Below, piece after piece: positions 9,278 through 17,637 of a stretch of DNA of 64,000 bases (within the stretch, counting starts at the first letter, position 1; every line of letters starts with the position of its first letter). The stretch spans positions 62,001 to 126,000 of the forward strand of contig NZ_JAJCRR010000004.1 of NCBI RefSeq assembly GCF_020564355.1. The letters are read 5' to 3'. A program made the position numbers and the translations under genes. Below the pieces are notes generated by a model. It was not told where the DNA came from. It made no database searches and saw nothing but the letters and a program-made list of their open reading frames with translations. This DNA comes from Lachnospira pectinoschiza (lineage in GTDB: Bacteria; Bacillota; Clostridia; Lachnospirales; Lachnospiraceae).

Positions 9278-9323
9278 GAATTACAAAATCGTATTATAAA
9301 ATACAGACATAGGAGTGTATATA

Positions 9324-10142
9324 ATGAAATTTCATTTATCAAACCTGTTTAACGGACGAAAGGCATTGGCAGAGCAGGATACTGACACCGGGGAAATGAA
9401 CATTTTAAAGGCAAGTCTGCTGGAAAAACCGGAAAGTGCCATTGCACAGGCAAGACTGGCGGCAAAGCTGATGTTTGACGAAACGAAAGATGCTTCGATA
9501 CTGGCGGCAGGGCTGCTAAAGGACTATGAAGAAAATGCCTATATGCAGATTAAAAAAAGTGAAGAAAAAGTAGATTTGTATGAAGACCAGATTTGTAATT
9601 ATCTGCTTGAGATTTCAAAAAGGAAACTGACGACCGCTGAGAGCCAGCGTGTATCGGTTCTGTTACATACGGTAAATGACCTTGAAACAATCAGTGACTG
9701 TACCTGCAGTATCGGTCTGGCGTACCGGAATATGTATGAGAAAAATGCGGGATTTTCGCAGGAAGCCGCGCAGCAGCTTGAACTGGCACAGCAGGCAGTA
9801 CGGGAAATGCTTGAAAAGACCCGTGCGATGTTTGACGATACCGGGCAGATGCAGGAAGTCTATGCGTATCATCAGGTCGTCAGTGAGCTGTTAGACCGGC
9901 TTCGTGAAAAACACATTGAACGGCTGAAAAGCAGCCGGTGTATGGTGGAGAGCGGGCTGGTACTGACAGACCTTATCAACTATTACGAAAGAATTGCCGT
10001 GCGCTGTCAGCGGATTGCAGGGTATCTGATGCAGGAGGGCAATGAGGCACTGAAAATCCACGGACATGAATACTGGTTTCCTGCAAAGGATTACCGGGAG
10101 TTATATGAAGGCTGCAGAGAACGGTATCTGGCAGAGGATTAG
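9324..10142 (+). CDS. Free-standing PhoU-like helical domain protein
   Basis: About 272 residues, almost entirely helical, with a PhoU-type metal-site segment VNDLETISDCTCSIG. It resembles the cytoplasmic PhoU-like tail of Na/phosphate co-transporters (NptA/PNaS family), but no transporter membrane domain precedes it. PhoU proteins tune phosphate uptake and PhoR signalling; the target of this one cannot be read from the neighbours. The ATG at 9324 follows AGGAG by eight bases; an in-frame GTG at 9315 lies inside that site. Confidence 0.65.
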   Translation: MKFHLSNLFNGRKALAEQDTDTGEMNILKASLLEKPESAIAQARLAAKLMFDETKDASILAAGLLKDYEENAYMQIKKSEEKVDLYEDQICNYLLEISKRKLTTAESQRVSVLLHTVNDLETISDCTCSIGLAYRNMYEKNAGFSQEAAQQLELAQQAVREMLEKTRAMFDDTGQMQEVYAYHQVVSELLDRLREKHIERLKSSRCMVESGLVLTDLINYYERIAVRCQRIAGYLMQEGNEALKIHGHEYWFPAKDYRELYEGCRERYLAED

Positions 10143-10151
10143 ATTATTTGA

Positions 10152-10590
10152 TTATTTGCGCAGGAGTTTTAACTCCTGCGCAGTTTTTATTGCCTGTTGC
10201 CGGTTCGTTGTATCTAATTTCTGAAAAATATTTTTGCAGTGAAACTTTACGGTATTGACAGAGATGTCCAGATAGTCAGCAATCTGGACATTACTTCGCC
10301 CGTCTGCAATCAGTGTCAGAACATGAAGTTCTGTCTGAGTAAGCGGCGTGAATTTTTCACAGCGTCTGCGCAGATAATCCGGATAAAGAAGCCCCATTTC
10401 CTTCGATAACGTAATAATCCGATCAAGATAGGCATCCTCAAGTCCGTGTGTTTTCCGGTAACTGCGAAGAAGCAGATACATTTGTTCACCTTCATCTGCA
10501 GCCAGTCTGTCAAAGCGGCGGCGTTTTATGATTGGAAGTGTCACATCCAGAAGCTGATAAGCACGGGTGTTTTGCTCAACTTGCATGGAA
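10152..10590 (-). pseudogene. 3' remnant of a large LuxR/MalT-like regulator
   Basis: The minus-strand frame ends in a clear LuxR-type helix-turn-helix (LTQTELHVLTLIADGRSN, then SVNTVKFHCKNIF). The preceding 75 residues resemble the end of the helical sensor part of a MalT-like protein, which is normally about 800-900 residues. Upstream of about 10590 the frame stays open to 10907, but that translation is Cys/His-rich and unlike the family, because it is antisense to another gene remnant. I read this as the 3' end only, its 5' part lost at a rearrangement junction. Confidence 0.7.
10157..10188 (+). terminator. Terminator of the DegV/PhoU-like operon
   Basis: A 12-base perfect stem TGCGCAGGAGTT/AACTCCTGCGCA with a two-base loop is followed by GTTTTTAT. 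It overlaps the 3' end of the LuxR remnant on the other strand. Confidence 0.8.
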
Positions 10591-11137
10591 GATGGATACA
10601 TATTATAATCAGTGGCATGAATATAGCGTCGGTCAGTCACATATTCTTGGAGATCAGTACTGGAGGGAGTCGAATCAGTATCCGACGGTTTATGTCGGCG
10701 GTCATGATGTGTGTTCTCTGTCACGGACGCACAGAAGATATTGTGTGGCAAGAACGTGTACATCGGCATGGTACCGCTATGAATTAAGTGTGTATAATAT
10801 TTATCATCGTGACTGGTGTCACAGCATTGATTATGTGCAGACTGCTTATAATACATATGAGCTTCAGCCTTTGAACGCACTTGCACAGTATGCAAAGCAG
10901 GAAACACCGGTTTTTAATGCCGGTGATGCGGCAGGACAGAACTGTCAGGACCTTAAATGGTTAAAAGCAATCAATGAAAAGATAGATGCAAACCAATACT
11001 ATGTATACGAAAGACATGATAATGGAGTAGTATATAATTATAAGACAGATAAAGTCTGGAAGCAGGTAGATAATCCGCTGAAAAATGGTTATCCGAGAGG
11101 TGTTACTACAATGGCATTTTTTCGGATTGCGAAGTAA
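10590..11137 (+). pseudogene. 3' remnant of an unrecognised, probably secreted protein
   Basis: About 180 residues rich in Tyr, His, Trp and Cys (for example YYNQWHEYSVGQSH and YPTVYVGGHDVCSL) and ending ITMAFFRIAK-like at 11137. I do not recognise the family. There is no plausible start or ribosome binding site: the frame runs upstream into sequence belonging to the antisense LuxR remnant. The composition suggests an extracytoplasmic protein, but the signal peptide would have been in the lost 5' part. Confidence 0.5.
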
Positions 11138-11241
11138 CACAATTATTTTACAAAAAAATCAGTGGACAAATAGAAAAAGTTTGGAATAATTCAGGATGAA
11201 TCAGTGAAAAAATATTATAAATGGTAATTTTAATGTTGAAA

Positions 11242-11273
11242 TTAAGTTCAAAAACAGATAAAATTGAACTTAA
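11242..11273. promoter_or_regulatory. Perfect 10-bp inverted repeat before the Fic gene
   Basis: TTAAGTTCAA (11242-11251) and TTGAACTTAA (11264-11273) are exact reverse complements, 12 bases apart. The inner sequence ACAGATAAAATT recurs directly after the Fic stop codon (12380-12390, next to another AAGTTCAAAA). It may be an operator for self-control or a recombination scar. Confidence 0.55.
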
Positions 11274-11304
11274 ATAGTAAAGGCTGAACTTGATGGGTGG
11301 TAAA

Positions 11305-12372
11305 ATGAGAAATTTTGATTATAAAAAACTGGCTGAAAAAAACTGGGATAATGAAATATTGCTTCTTTGTTCTAAAATTCATGAATATAAAGGCAGACAG
11401 GAGCTTTTTATAAGACAAAAACCTGCCCAGTTAGGCAGACTGATTGAGATTGCCAGAATTCAGAGTACAGAGGCATCAAACAGAATTGAGGGCATTGTAA
11501 CGACAAGCACGCGCATAAAACAGCTTGTGGCAGAAAAGACTGCCCCCAAAAACAGAGATGAGAAAGAAATTCTTGGATACAGAGATGTTTTAAATACCAT
11601 TCATGAAAGTCATGAGTATATTGATATTACACCGAATAACATATTACAGCTCCATAGGGATTTGCTTAAACATGCAGGCTTTTCATACGGAGGTTCTTTT
11701 AAAAATGTACAGAATTACATTAAGGAAACAAGACCGGACGGAACGGAGATTGTAAGATTTATGCCGCTTGCACCCTATGAAACACCGGGTGCGGTTGAGG
11801 CAATTTGCAGGAGTTTTGTAGAAACAGCGGCACTTGAAATTGTCGACCCGCTTATCTTAATTCCGGCGTTTATTTGTGATTTTTTGTGCATTCATCCATT
11901 TAATGACGGAAACGGCAGAATGAGCCGTCTGTTGACACTCCTTCTTTTATACAAATGCGGGTATGAAGTGGGAAAGTATATTAGTATTGAAAAGCAGATT
12001 GAGAAGACAAAAGATGTGTATTATGATGTGCTTCAGAAAATAGATTACGGTTGGCATGAAGAAGAAAATGATGTAACACCGTTTATCAAGTATAATCTGA
12101 AAATGATTCTTGCTTCGTATATTGAATTTGAAGAAAGAGTCGGTGTAATGGATAATTCGGGATTAAAGAGTTCTGCATATGATATTGTAAAGGCATATGC
12201 AGACAATAAACTGGGAAAATTCACGTCAGCCGATGTGCTTGCAAACTGTCCGACAGTAGGAAGAACTTCTGTATTTAATGCGCTAAAGAAATTAACAGAA
12301 GAAGGATATATACAAAAACACGGAGAAAGAAGGCATACATTTTATGTAAAGACATCAAAATCCCCGTGGTAA
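11305..12372 (+). CDS. Fic family protein with C-terminal winged helix
   Basis: 355 residues. The Fic core motif HPFNDGNGRMSR lies about two thirds along, which holds the catalytic His and the anion loop. An N-terminal inhibitory-helix motif SNRIEG is present, as in class II Fic proteins. The last 80 residues look like a winged helix (TSADVLANCPTVGRTSVFN). Such proteins AMPylate protein targets and often bind their own promoter. The ATG at 11305 follows GGGTGG; in-frame starts at 11290 (TTG) and 11293 are possible. Confidence 0.9.
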   Translation: MRNFDYKKLAEKNWDNEILLLCSKIHEYKGRQELFIRQKPAQLGRLIEIARIQSTEASNRIEGIVTTSTRIKQLVAEKTAPKNRDEKEILGYRDVLNTIHESHEYIDITPNNILQLHRDLLKHAGFSYGGSFKNVQNYIKETRPDGTEIVRFMPLAPYETPGAVEAICRSFVETAALEIVDPLILIPAFICDFLCIHPFNDGNGRMSRLLTLLLLYKCGYEVGKYISIEKQIEKTKDVYYDVLQKIDYGWHEEENDVTPFIKYNLKMILASYIEFEERVGVMDNSGLKSSAYDIVKAYADNKLGKFTSADVLANCPTVGRTSVFNALKKLTEEGYIQKHGERRHTFYVKTSKSPW

Positions 12373-12415
12373 GTCCAAACAGATAAAATTAAGTTCAAAA
12401 GTTTATAGAATATAT

Positions 12416-12865
12416 TCAGTCCTCATTGTGAAGTCGTCTGCGAGTTTTGCGGTATTTGGCAGGAATCTTTTTAAGCGGTATGGTTTCGGGTGCATGGGTT
12501 GAACCTGCTTCTTTGGCGGTTTCATAATACCAGCACTTGTAATCAAGTGTATCAAGAGTTTCCTGAAGCTCTGCCATCTGCGCACGCAGGATTTCACGCT
12601 GCTTATAAAATAATTCAAGGCGCTGTTCAATCGTTTCATCGCCCTGTAGGGCAAGATTGATGTACTCGCGGATATCTTTTAAAGGCATACCGGCTTTTTT
12701 TAAACAGCTGATGATTTTTAACCAGCCGTAGTCGGATTCCTGAAACATACGGATTCCGCCCGGAGAGCGCTCGACAAAGGGAAGCAGCCCCTCTTTATCG
12801 TAGTAGCGCAGTGTTGAAGCCGGAACATCAAGCATTTTTGCCATTTCACCAACAGTATAAATCAT
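12416..12865 (-). CDS. MerR family transcriptional regulator
   Basis: 149 residues. The N-terminus is a MerR winged helix (YTVGEMAKMLDVPASTLRYY, then GGIRMF), followed by a coiled-coil dimerisation helix (about 80-120) and a basic tail. The effector domain is short and lacks an obvious metal-binding cysteine cluster. The start at 12865 is chosen because GAGGATT lies just upstream and the frame before it is hairpin sequence. It is led by a 5' leader of about 200 bases carrying a repeated hairpin element. Confidence 0.85.
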   Translation of the reverse strand: MIYTVGEMAKMLDVPASTLRYYDKEGLLPFVERSPGGIRMFQESDYGWLKIISCLKKAGMPLKDIREYINLALQGDETIEQRLELFYKQREILRAQMAELQETLDTLDYKCWYYETAKEAGSTHAPETIPLKKIPAKYRKTRRRLHNED

Positions 12866-13045
12866 AATAATCCTCATTTCTGAGCGACTTTGTCGTGAAG
12901 TTGCGATGAGAAATTCGCGCAGGCGATTTCTCATCTGCAATCAGGGAGATTTGTTTTCGCTCAGAAACAAATCACCGTGTGAAAAATATGCTATCAAGCA
13001 CATTTTTCACACTAACCTCCATTCCGCAGGCATTTTAATGTTGTC
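12866..13045 (-). repeat. Hairpin-chain leader element, copy 1
   Basis: Three strong stem-loops follow one another: GATGAGAAAT/ATTTCTCATC (12905-12935), GATTTGTTT/AAACAAATC (12948-12973) and GTGTGAAAAAT/ATTTTTCACAC (12977-13012). Read on the minus strand, the element begins near ACATTAAAATGCCTGC and runs up to GAGGATTATTATG, the MerR ribosome binding site and start. The same series is found at 28860-29045 on the plus strand. Confidence 0.8.
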
Positions 13046-13052
13046 TAAATAA

Positions 13053-13077
13053 CTTAAAGATTACTTTAACTTTAAAG
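13053..13077. promoter_or_regulatory. Possible MerR operator
   Basis: TTAAAG-ATTA-CTTTAA (13054-13069) is an inverted repeat, and CTTTAAAG (13070-13077) is a perfect palindrome beside it. They lie at the predicted transcription start of the merR promoter. That the MerR protein binds here is inference. Confidence 0.35.
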
Positions 13078-13079
13078 AC

Positions 13080-13108
13080 AGTATATCGTGCAGAAAAGAT
13101 AACGTCAA
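13080..13108 (-). promoter_or_regulatory. Promoter of the MerR gene and its hairpin leader
   Basis: On the minus strand TTGACG (13108-13103), a 17-base spacer and TATACT (13085-13080). Transcription would start near 13073, giving a leader of about 208 bases that contains all of hairpin element copy 1. Confidence 0.7.
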
Positions 13109-13214
13109 GAAGGAACATAAAAAATTTTATGTTGATTTTACATACTTTTCATACAAAAAGGATAGCGGGTCAGACCGTTTCCCATTTACAATGAATGTAA
13201 AGGGAGGCGGTTTT

Positions 13215-13874
13215 TTGACATTTGAAGAAATAAAAAATAATGAAGAAATCAATGAATTTATAAATAAGGGAAATTATAATCTGGGACTTTTGGGATATAC
13301 TGACCATTCACAGATTCACTGTTCCATTGTAGCTGATACAGCGGCGATGATTCTAAAAAAATTTGGATATTCTGAGCATGACATAGAACTGGCAAAGATT
13401 GCAGGGTATATGCATGATATCGGAAATGCAATTAACAGGACACATCATGCAGAATATGGAGGGTTACTTGCTGATGGAATATTGAAAAAAACGGACATGA
13501 ACATTAAGGACAGAATAACGATTGTTTCAGCAATTTCTAATCATGATGAATCGACAGGAGGTGCGGTTGATTTAGTTTCAGCGGCACTTATTATTGCTGA
13601 TAAGACAGATGTTAGGCGTGACAGGGTAAGGAGCGAAAAGGGAAAGGCTGCATTTGATATACATGACAGGGTTAATTATGCGGTCACTCAGCATAAATTG
13701 AAAGTTAATGTAGATAAGAAAACAATTTCACTTAATCTGCAGATTGATACAAAGATATGTTCAATGTATGAGTATTTTGAAATATTTCTTGGAAGAATGA
13801 TGATGTGCAGAGGTGCAGCGGATATGCTTGGGGCAACGTTTAAGCTTATGGCAAATGGTTCAAAGGTGTTGTAA
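13215..13874 (+). CDS. HD domain phosphohydrolase-like protein
   Basis: About 219 residues. The HD-fold signature runs HSQIHCSIVAD, then the metal pair in GYMHDIGN, HHAEYGG and a later SNHDES. Such proteins are metal-dependent phosphohydrolases acting on nucleotides or phosphoesters; the substrate is unknown. I choose the TTG at 13215 because GGGAGG ends seven bases before it; an ATG at 13191 in the same frame has no site. Confidence 0.7.
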   Translation: MTFEEIKNNEEINEFINKGNYNLGLLGYTDHSQIHCSIVADTAAMILKKFGYSEHDIELAKIAGYMHDIGNAINRTHHAEYGGLLADGILKKTDMNIKDRITIVSAISNHDESTGGAVDLVSAALIIADKTDVRRDRVRSEKGKAAFDIHDRVNYAVTQHKLKVNVDKKTISLNLQIDTKICSMYEYFEIFLGRMMMCRGAADMLGATFKLMANGSKVL

Positions 13875-13877
13875 TAA

Positions 13878-14405
13878 TTATTTGGTAGTACATCATATGA
13901 CAAAATATATATAGGACGTGCAAATGTATCAAGTGATGAAGCATTTGGCTTTCTTCCTGGAGAACTTGAAGATAAGACAAGACCATTGCTGGGCTGTTTT
14001 TATTCAAATCTTGAGGATTTACTTAGGAAGGGAAATCATGAAGAGGATGCACAGATACAGATGCAGATAGATGATATGATGGAAACGGGATTATTGAGGG
14101 GATTCCCATTAGCTTATATAAGTGGAATGAGCATAAAAAACAGTTTTATAATATGTGATGAAGCACAGAATATAGGCAGGTCCCTTATAAGGGATATTGT
14201 TACACGGTGTGGTCAAGGTTCAAAATTAGTAGTTCTTGGTGATACGAATCAGATTGATGTTCCGTTTCTGGATAAAACAAATTCAGGACTTACATATCTT
14301 GCGCATAATATGAAGGGAAGTACTAAATGTGCACAGATAACATTTACAGAGAAAGAATATGTTCGTAGTGCACTTGCAACAGAGGCACTCAGCAGATTGG
14401 ATTAG
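13878..14405 (+). pseudogene. PhoH-like ATPase, 5'-truncated remnant
   Basis: The frame is open from just after two stop codons at 13872-13877 but has no start until 13986. It carries the middle and C-terminal parts of a PhoH ATPase: GFLPGELEDKTRP, the Walker B motif IICDEAQN, and GDTNQIDVPFLD. The N-terminal PIN-type part and the Walker A P-loop are missing, so the product could not bind ATP normally. The sequence is AT-rich like the ABC genes that follow. Confidence 0.8.
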
Positions 14406-14809
14406 AAGTCTGCTGAGGGCAGTATTCTGTATTAAAGAAAAACAGTTGGAAATAAAAAAATATAGGAATATTGGCATAAAAATATAAGCGGTCGTAATCG
14501 AAAATATTTGTGTTATAATTTGTTTTATGATAAAATATTATTAGAAATAAATTTGTAAAAATATAAGGATACAAGATTTGAAGTCTAATATGAATACTGT
14601 TGCAGTTTGGTTGTATTTAAGGAAATAAGCTATAAATACAACTTTTTTAATTGTAATTTTAACCAGATTGTTGAATGCTGTGTTTTTGTTGAATCCGGCA
14701 GGACGGTGAAAAAATATGATAGTATTTAAACACATTACGAAAAGGGAAAAAAGCTAATTAACATTTGGAATTGGATTTTGGGATAATAAGTCATGTATAG
14801 TGAGGGAAA
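14406..14809. other. AT-rich intergenic stretch
   Basis: About 400 bases with no convincing gene. The only sign of function is a GATAAT hexamer near 14780 and a GAGGG ribosome binding site serving the ABC ATPase that starts at 14810. Confidence 0.5.
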
Positions 14810-15658
14810 ATGATAAGTATTAATAGGGTGACATTTAATTATAGAAAGAATAGTAAAAGTATTCTTAATAATATTAATCTGGAAATTAAAGACAAAGAAA
14901 TATTTGGCATATTAGGACCGTCTGGGGCAGGAAAGACAACATTAATAAAGCTGATAACGGGACAACTGGATTCTCAAAATGGAGAAATATTAGTTGATGG
15001 GTGTAAGCCGGATGTTCATAACAGGGAATTTAACCGGAAGTTTGGAATTATGATGGATGGTCTGGGATTATATGAACGGTTGACGTGTTATGAAAATGTT
15101 TTGCTTTTTGCCAGAATATATAATGTTATCGATTCATATGTTGTTGATGTGTTGAAACAGGTTGGACTTGGGGAACATCTTAACAAGACGGTTAATAAGC
15201 TTTCTACAGGTATGAAGCAGAGAGTTTTGCTTGCCAGGGCAATTATACATTCGCCAGCTATTTTAGTATTAGATGAACCTACAAGTGGACTTGATCCGGT
15301 AACTGCTGATGAGATTCACAAGATAATAAAAGAAATAAGACACATGGGAACAACGGTATTGCTCACAACACATAATATGAATGAGGCGGATAAGCTGTGT
15401 AATAGAATTGCGTTGTTAAATAAAGGCGGGATTATAGAGTGCAATGAACCTGAAGCAATAAAAAGAAAGTACTTTAAAAGTGGAAGCGTGTGTATTCATA
15501 CAAAAAATGAAAAAGATATTTATCTGGATTTAGAAAAACAAAAATCAGAGTTAATAAATCTTATTCATAGCGGAGATATCGAAACGATTCATTCGCAGGA
15601 ACCGTGTTTAGAGGATATATTTATTAATTTGACGGGGGAAAAGATAAATGATAAATAG
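14810..15658 (+). CDS. ABC transporter ATP-binding protein
   Basis: 282 residues with Walker A GPSGAGKTT, signature LSTGMKQR, Walker B ILVLDEPTSGLD and the H-loop histidine in TTHNMNEA. It resembles the ATPases of ABC-2 type drug or bacteriocin exporters. The C-terminal 70 residues are the usual accessory segment. Its end overlaps the permease gene by 11 bases, so the two proteins form one exporter. The cargo cannot be told. Confidence 0.92.
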   Translation: MISINRVTFNYRKNSKSILNNINLEIKDKEIFGILGPSGAGKTTLIKLITGQLDSQNGEILVDGCKPDVHNREFNRKFGIMMDGLGLYERLTCYENVLLFARIYNVIDSYVVDVLKQVGLGEHLNKTVNKLSTGMKQRVLLARAIIHSPAILVLDEPTSGLDPVTADEIHKIIKEIRHMGTTVLLTTHNMNEADKLCNRIALLNKGGIIECNEPEAIKRKYFKSGSVCIHTKNEKDIYLDLEKQKSELINLIHSGDIETIHSQEPCLEDIFINLTGEKINDK

Positions 15659-16340
15659 TTTAAGAGTCATAAGAGCAATGATTAATAAGGAAAAGACGGA
15701 TATTTTAAGAAATAAAAAAATGCTTATTATTATGTTTATTTTTCCTGTAATTTATTTATTCATTACTTTTGCAGGCATACAAGAATTTAAGGGAGACGGT
15801 TCGGCTTTTGTATTAATGCATTCTATCATGGTTCCAATACAGATAATAGCATCAATCGTGGCAGAGGAAAAGGAAAAAGGAACTTTTAAGATGTTGATGA
15901 TGTCAGGCGTCAGAGCATTTGAATATATTATAGGCATAATGGTTATTGTAATGATGTTTCTGGTATTTGGAATGGTTATATTTGATCAGACCGGAGCAAC
16001 AAAAAACAGTGATACTTTTGAAGCTGTTATAGTCAATATGATTGCTTTTATATTGTCTATGATGATTGGTTTTATTATTGGAGTTATATCAGACAATCAG
16101 GTAAGTGTAGGAGCGGTGAGTTTACCGGTAACTTTAATTATATTTTTTATGCCTATTGTGGGAATGTTTAATGAGAAATATGAATTCCTCGGAAAATATT
16201 TGTATAGTGGTGTACTTTTTAAAATTTTAAATGGTACACATTGTAATTTGGAGAATATTATAATTTTGTCAATAAATACAATTGTGTTAATTGTGATAGG
16301 ATTTGCAATTGCGAATCCAGTAAAGATAATAAAGGAATAG
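15648..16340 (+). CDS. ABC-2 type permease
   Basis: 230 residues with about six hydrophobic segments, beginning with MLIIMFIFPVIYLFITFAG after a short basic N-terminus. The cytoplasmic segment EEKEKGTFKMLMMSG is the hallmark of ABC-2 exporters, where it contacts the ATPase. It is shorter than typical two-lobed family members (about 370) because the large extracellular loop is reduced. It acts with the ATPase encoded just upstream. Confidence 0.85.
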   Translation: MINSLRVIRAMINKEKTDILRNKKMLIIMFIFPVIYLFITFAGIQEFKGDGSAFVLMHSIMVPIQIIASIVAEEKEKGTFKMLMMSGVRAFEYIIGIMVIVMMFLVFGMVIFDQTGATKNSDTFEAVIVNMIAFILSMMIGFIIGVISDNQVSVGAVSLPVTLIIFFMPIVGMFNEKYEFLGKYLYSGVLFKILNGTHCNLENIIILSINTIVLIVIGFAIANPVKIIKE

Positions 16341-16438
16341 ATGAATTAAAACCGATAACAATAATCTTTAAATTTATTGTTTATATAAGATACATCTTAA
16401 ATTATAAAAATTCATACTAGAAATATTATATATATGTA

Positions 16439-16467
16439 TTGACTTTTGTATATACTATGTATATCAT
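16439..16467 (+). promoter_or_regulatory. Possible promoter of the TRAP sensor operon
   Basis: TTGACT (16439-16444), a 17-base spacer and TATCAT (16462-16467) in an AT-rich region, about 150 bases before the first TRAP binding-protein gene. Five bases later comes AGGAG and a four-codon frame (ATG CAA ACT ATA stop, 16483-16497). Confidence 0.5.
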
Positions 16468-16618
16468 TTTTAGGAGAATACTATGCAAACTATATAACAA
16501 GAAACTAAAATAAACACATTCATCATAAAAACTGCCGTAAGACAGTAGAAAAATGATTATTGAAAATCAGTAAATCGAAATACCTGAATTTAAAGAATAT
16601 TAACTTTATGGAGTCATA

Positions 16619-17635
16619 ATGAGAAAAAAGGTAATTACATCGGCTGTAATAATTTTAATCTTATCAATTATATTATTACTAATAAATCATTATAAAGGAC
16701 ACAATTCGATCGCAGCACCTGAGATTACGCTTGTTTATGCGGAAAATCAGGTTGAGGATTATCCGACGACAAAGGGTGCTTACGAATTTGCACGCCTTGT
16801 TAATGAAAGAACGAACGGAAGAATTAAGATTGTTGTAAAATGCAATGGAGAACTGGGGGACGAAAAGTCAGTTATTGAACAGCTAAAGTTTGGAGGAATT
16901 GATTTTTCGAGAGTATCCATATCATCTATATCCGATGATATTCCGGCATTAAAAGTAATCCAGATGCCGTTTTTATATTCAGATGCACAGGAAATGCTGG
17001 ATGTATTGAATGGAAAAGAGGGAATGCAGTTCGTAGATGCAGTCCGGGAAAGTAATCTTGGTGTAAGAGCATTATCATGGTATGATGCAGGCGCACGAAG
17101 TTTTTATTCTGTAAAGCCGGTTACGGCAATACAGGATTTGCAGGGTTTAAATATAAGAGTACAGGAATCAGAGCTTATGTCAGAAACGATAGAAATGCTT
17201 GGCGCGAATCCGGTAAAAATGACCTATTCAGAAGTTTATAAGGGGCTTCAGACCGGAAAAATAGATGGGGCAGAAAACAGTCTTGTGACATATACCTATT
17301 CTAAACATTATGAACAGGCTAAGTACTGTCTGATTGATGAGCATACAAGAATTCCGGAAGTGCAGCTAATATCTCGGTATACATGGGATAAATTATCAGA
17401 TGAAGACAAGGCAATTATATCAGAATGTGCAAAAGAATCGGCTGTTTATGAAAGAGATATCTGGAAGAATACAGAGGAAGCTGCGGTAAAGATGATTGAA
17501 GATAAAGATATAACGGTAACGAAAGTGAGTGATGAAGAAAAGCAGAATCTAAGAGAAAAGCTGCAGCCTATATATGATAAATATTGTTCAAACTATATTG
17601 ATATAATTAAAGAAATTGAAAAAAATCAGGAGTGA
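16619..17635 (+). CDS. TRAP-type solute-binding protein (DctP family), first copy
   Basis: 338 residues. An N-terminal hydrophobic segment (about 5-22) without a lipobox cysteine would anchor it or act as a signal peptide. The DctP fold is clear: EFARLVNERTNGRI, MPFLYSDAQEM, SWYDAGARSFYSVKP, IRVQESELM with the carboxylate-binding arginine, and GKIDGAENS. It binds an organic acid-like solute outside the cell. It is the first gene of an operon with a sensor kinase and response regulator, so it may be a sensor co-receptor rather than a transport subunit. Confidence 0.88.
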   Translation: MRKKVITSAVIILILSIILLLINHYKGHNSIAAPEITLVYAENQVEDYPTTKGAYEFARLVNERTNGRIKIVVKCNGELGDEKSVIEQLKFGGIDFSRVSISSISDDIPALKVIQMPFLYSDAQEMLDVLNGKEGMQFVDAVRESNLGVRALSWYDAGARSFYSVKPVTAIQDLQGLNIRVQESELMSETIEMLGANPVKMTYSEVYKGLQTGKIDGAENSLVTYTYSKHYEQAKYCLIDEHTRIPEVQLISRYTWDKLSDEDKAIISECAKESAVYERDIWKNTEEAAVKMIEDKDITVTKVSDEEKQNLREKLQPIYDKYCSNYIDIIKEIEKNQE

Positions 17636-17637
17636 CT

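Noticed and set aside
10591-10907. N-terminal part of the minus-strand LuxR-type frame
   Set aside because: The residues are rich in His, Cys and Thr and unlike any MalT-type protein; the DNA is better explained as coding on the plus strand for the other remnant.
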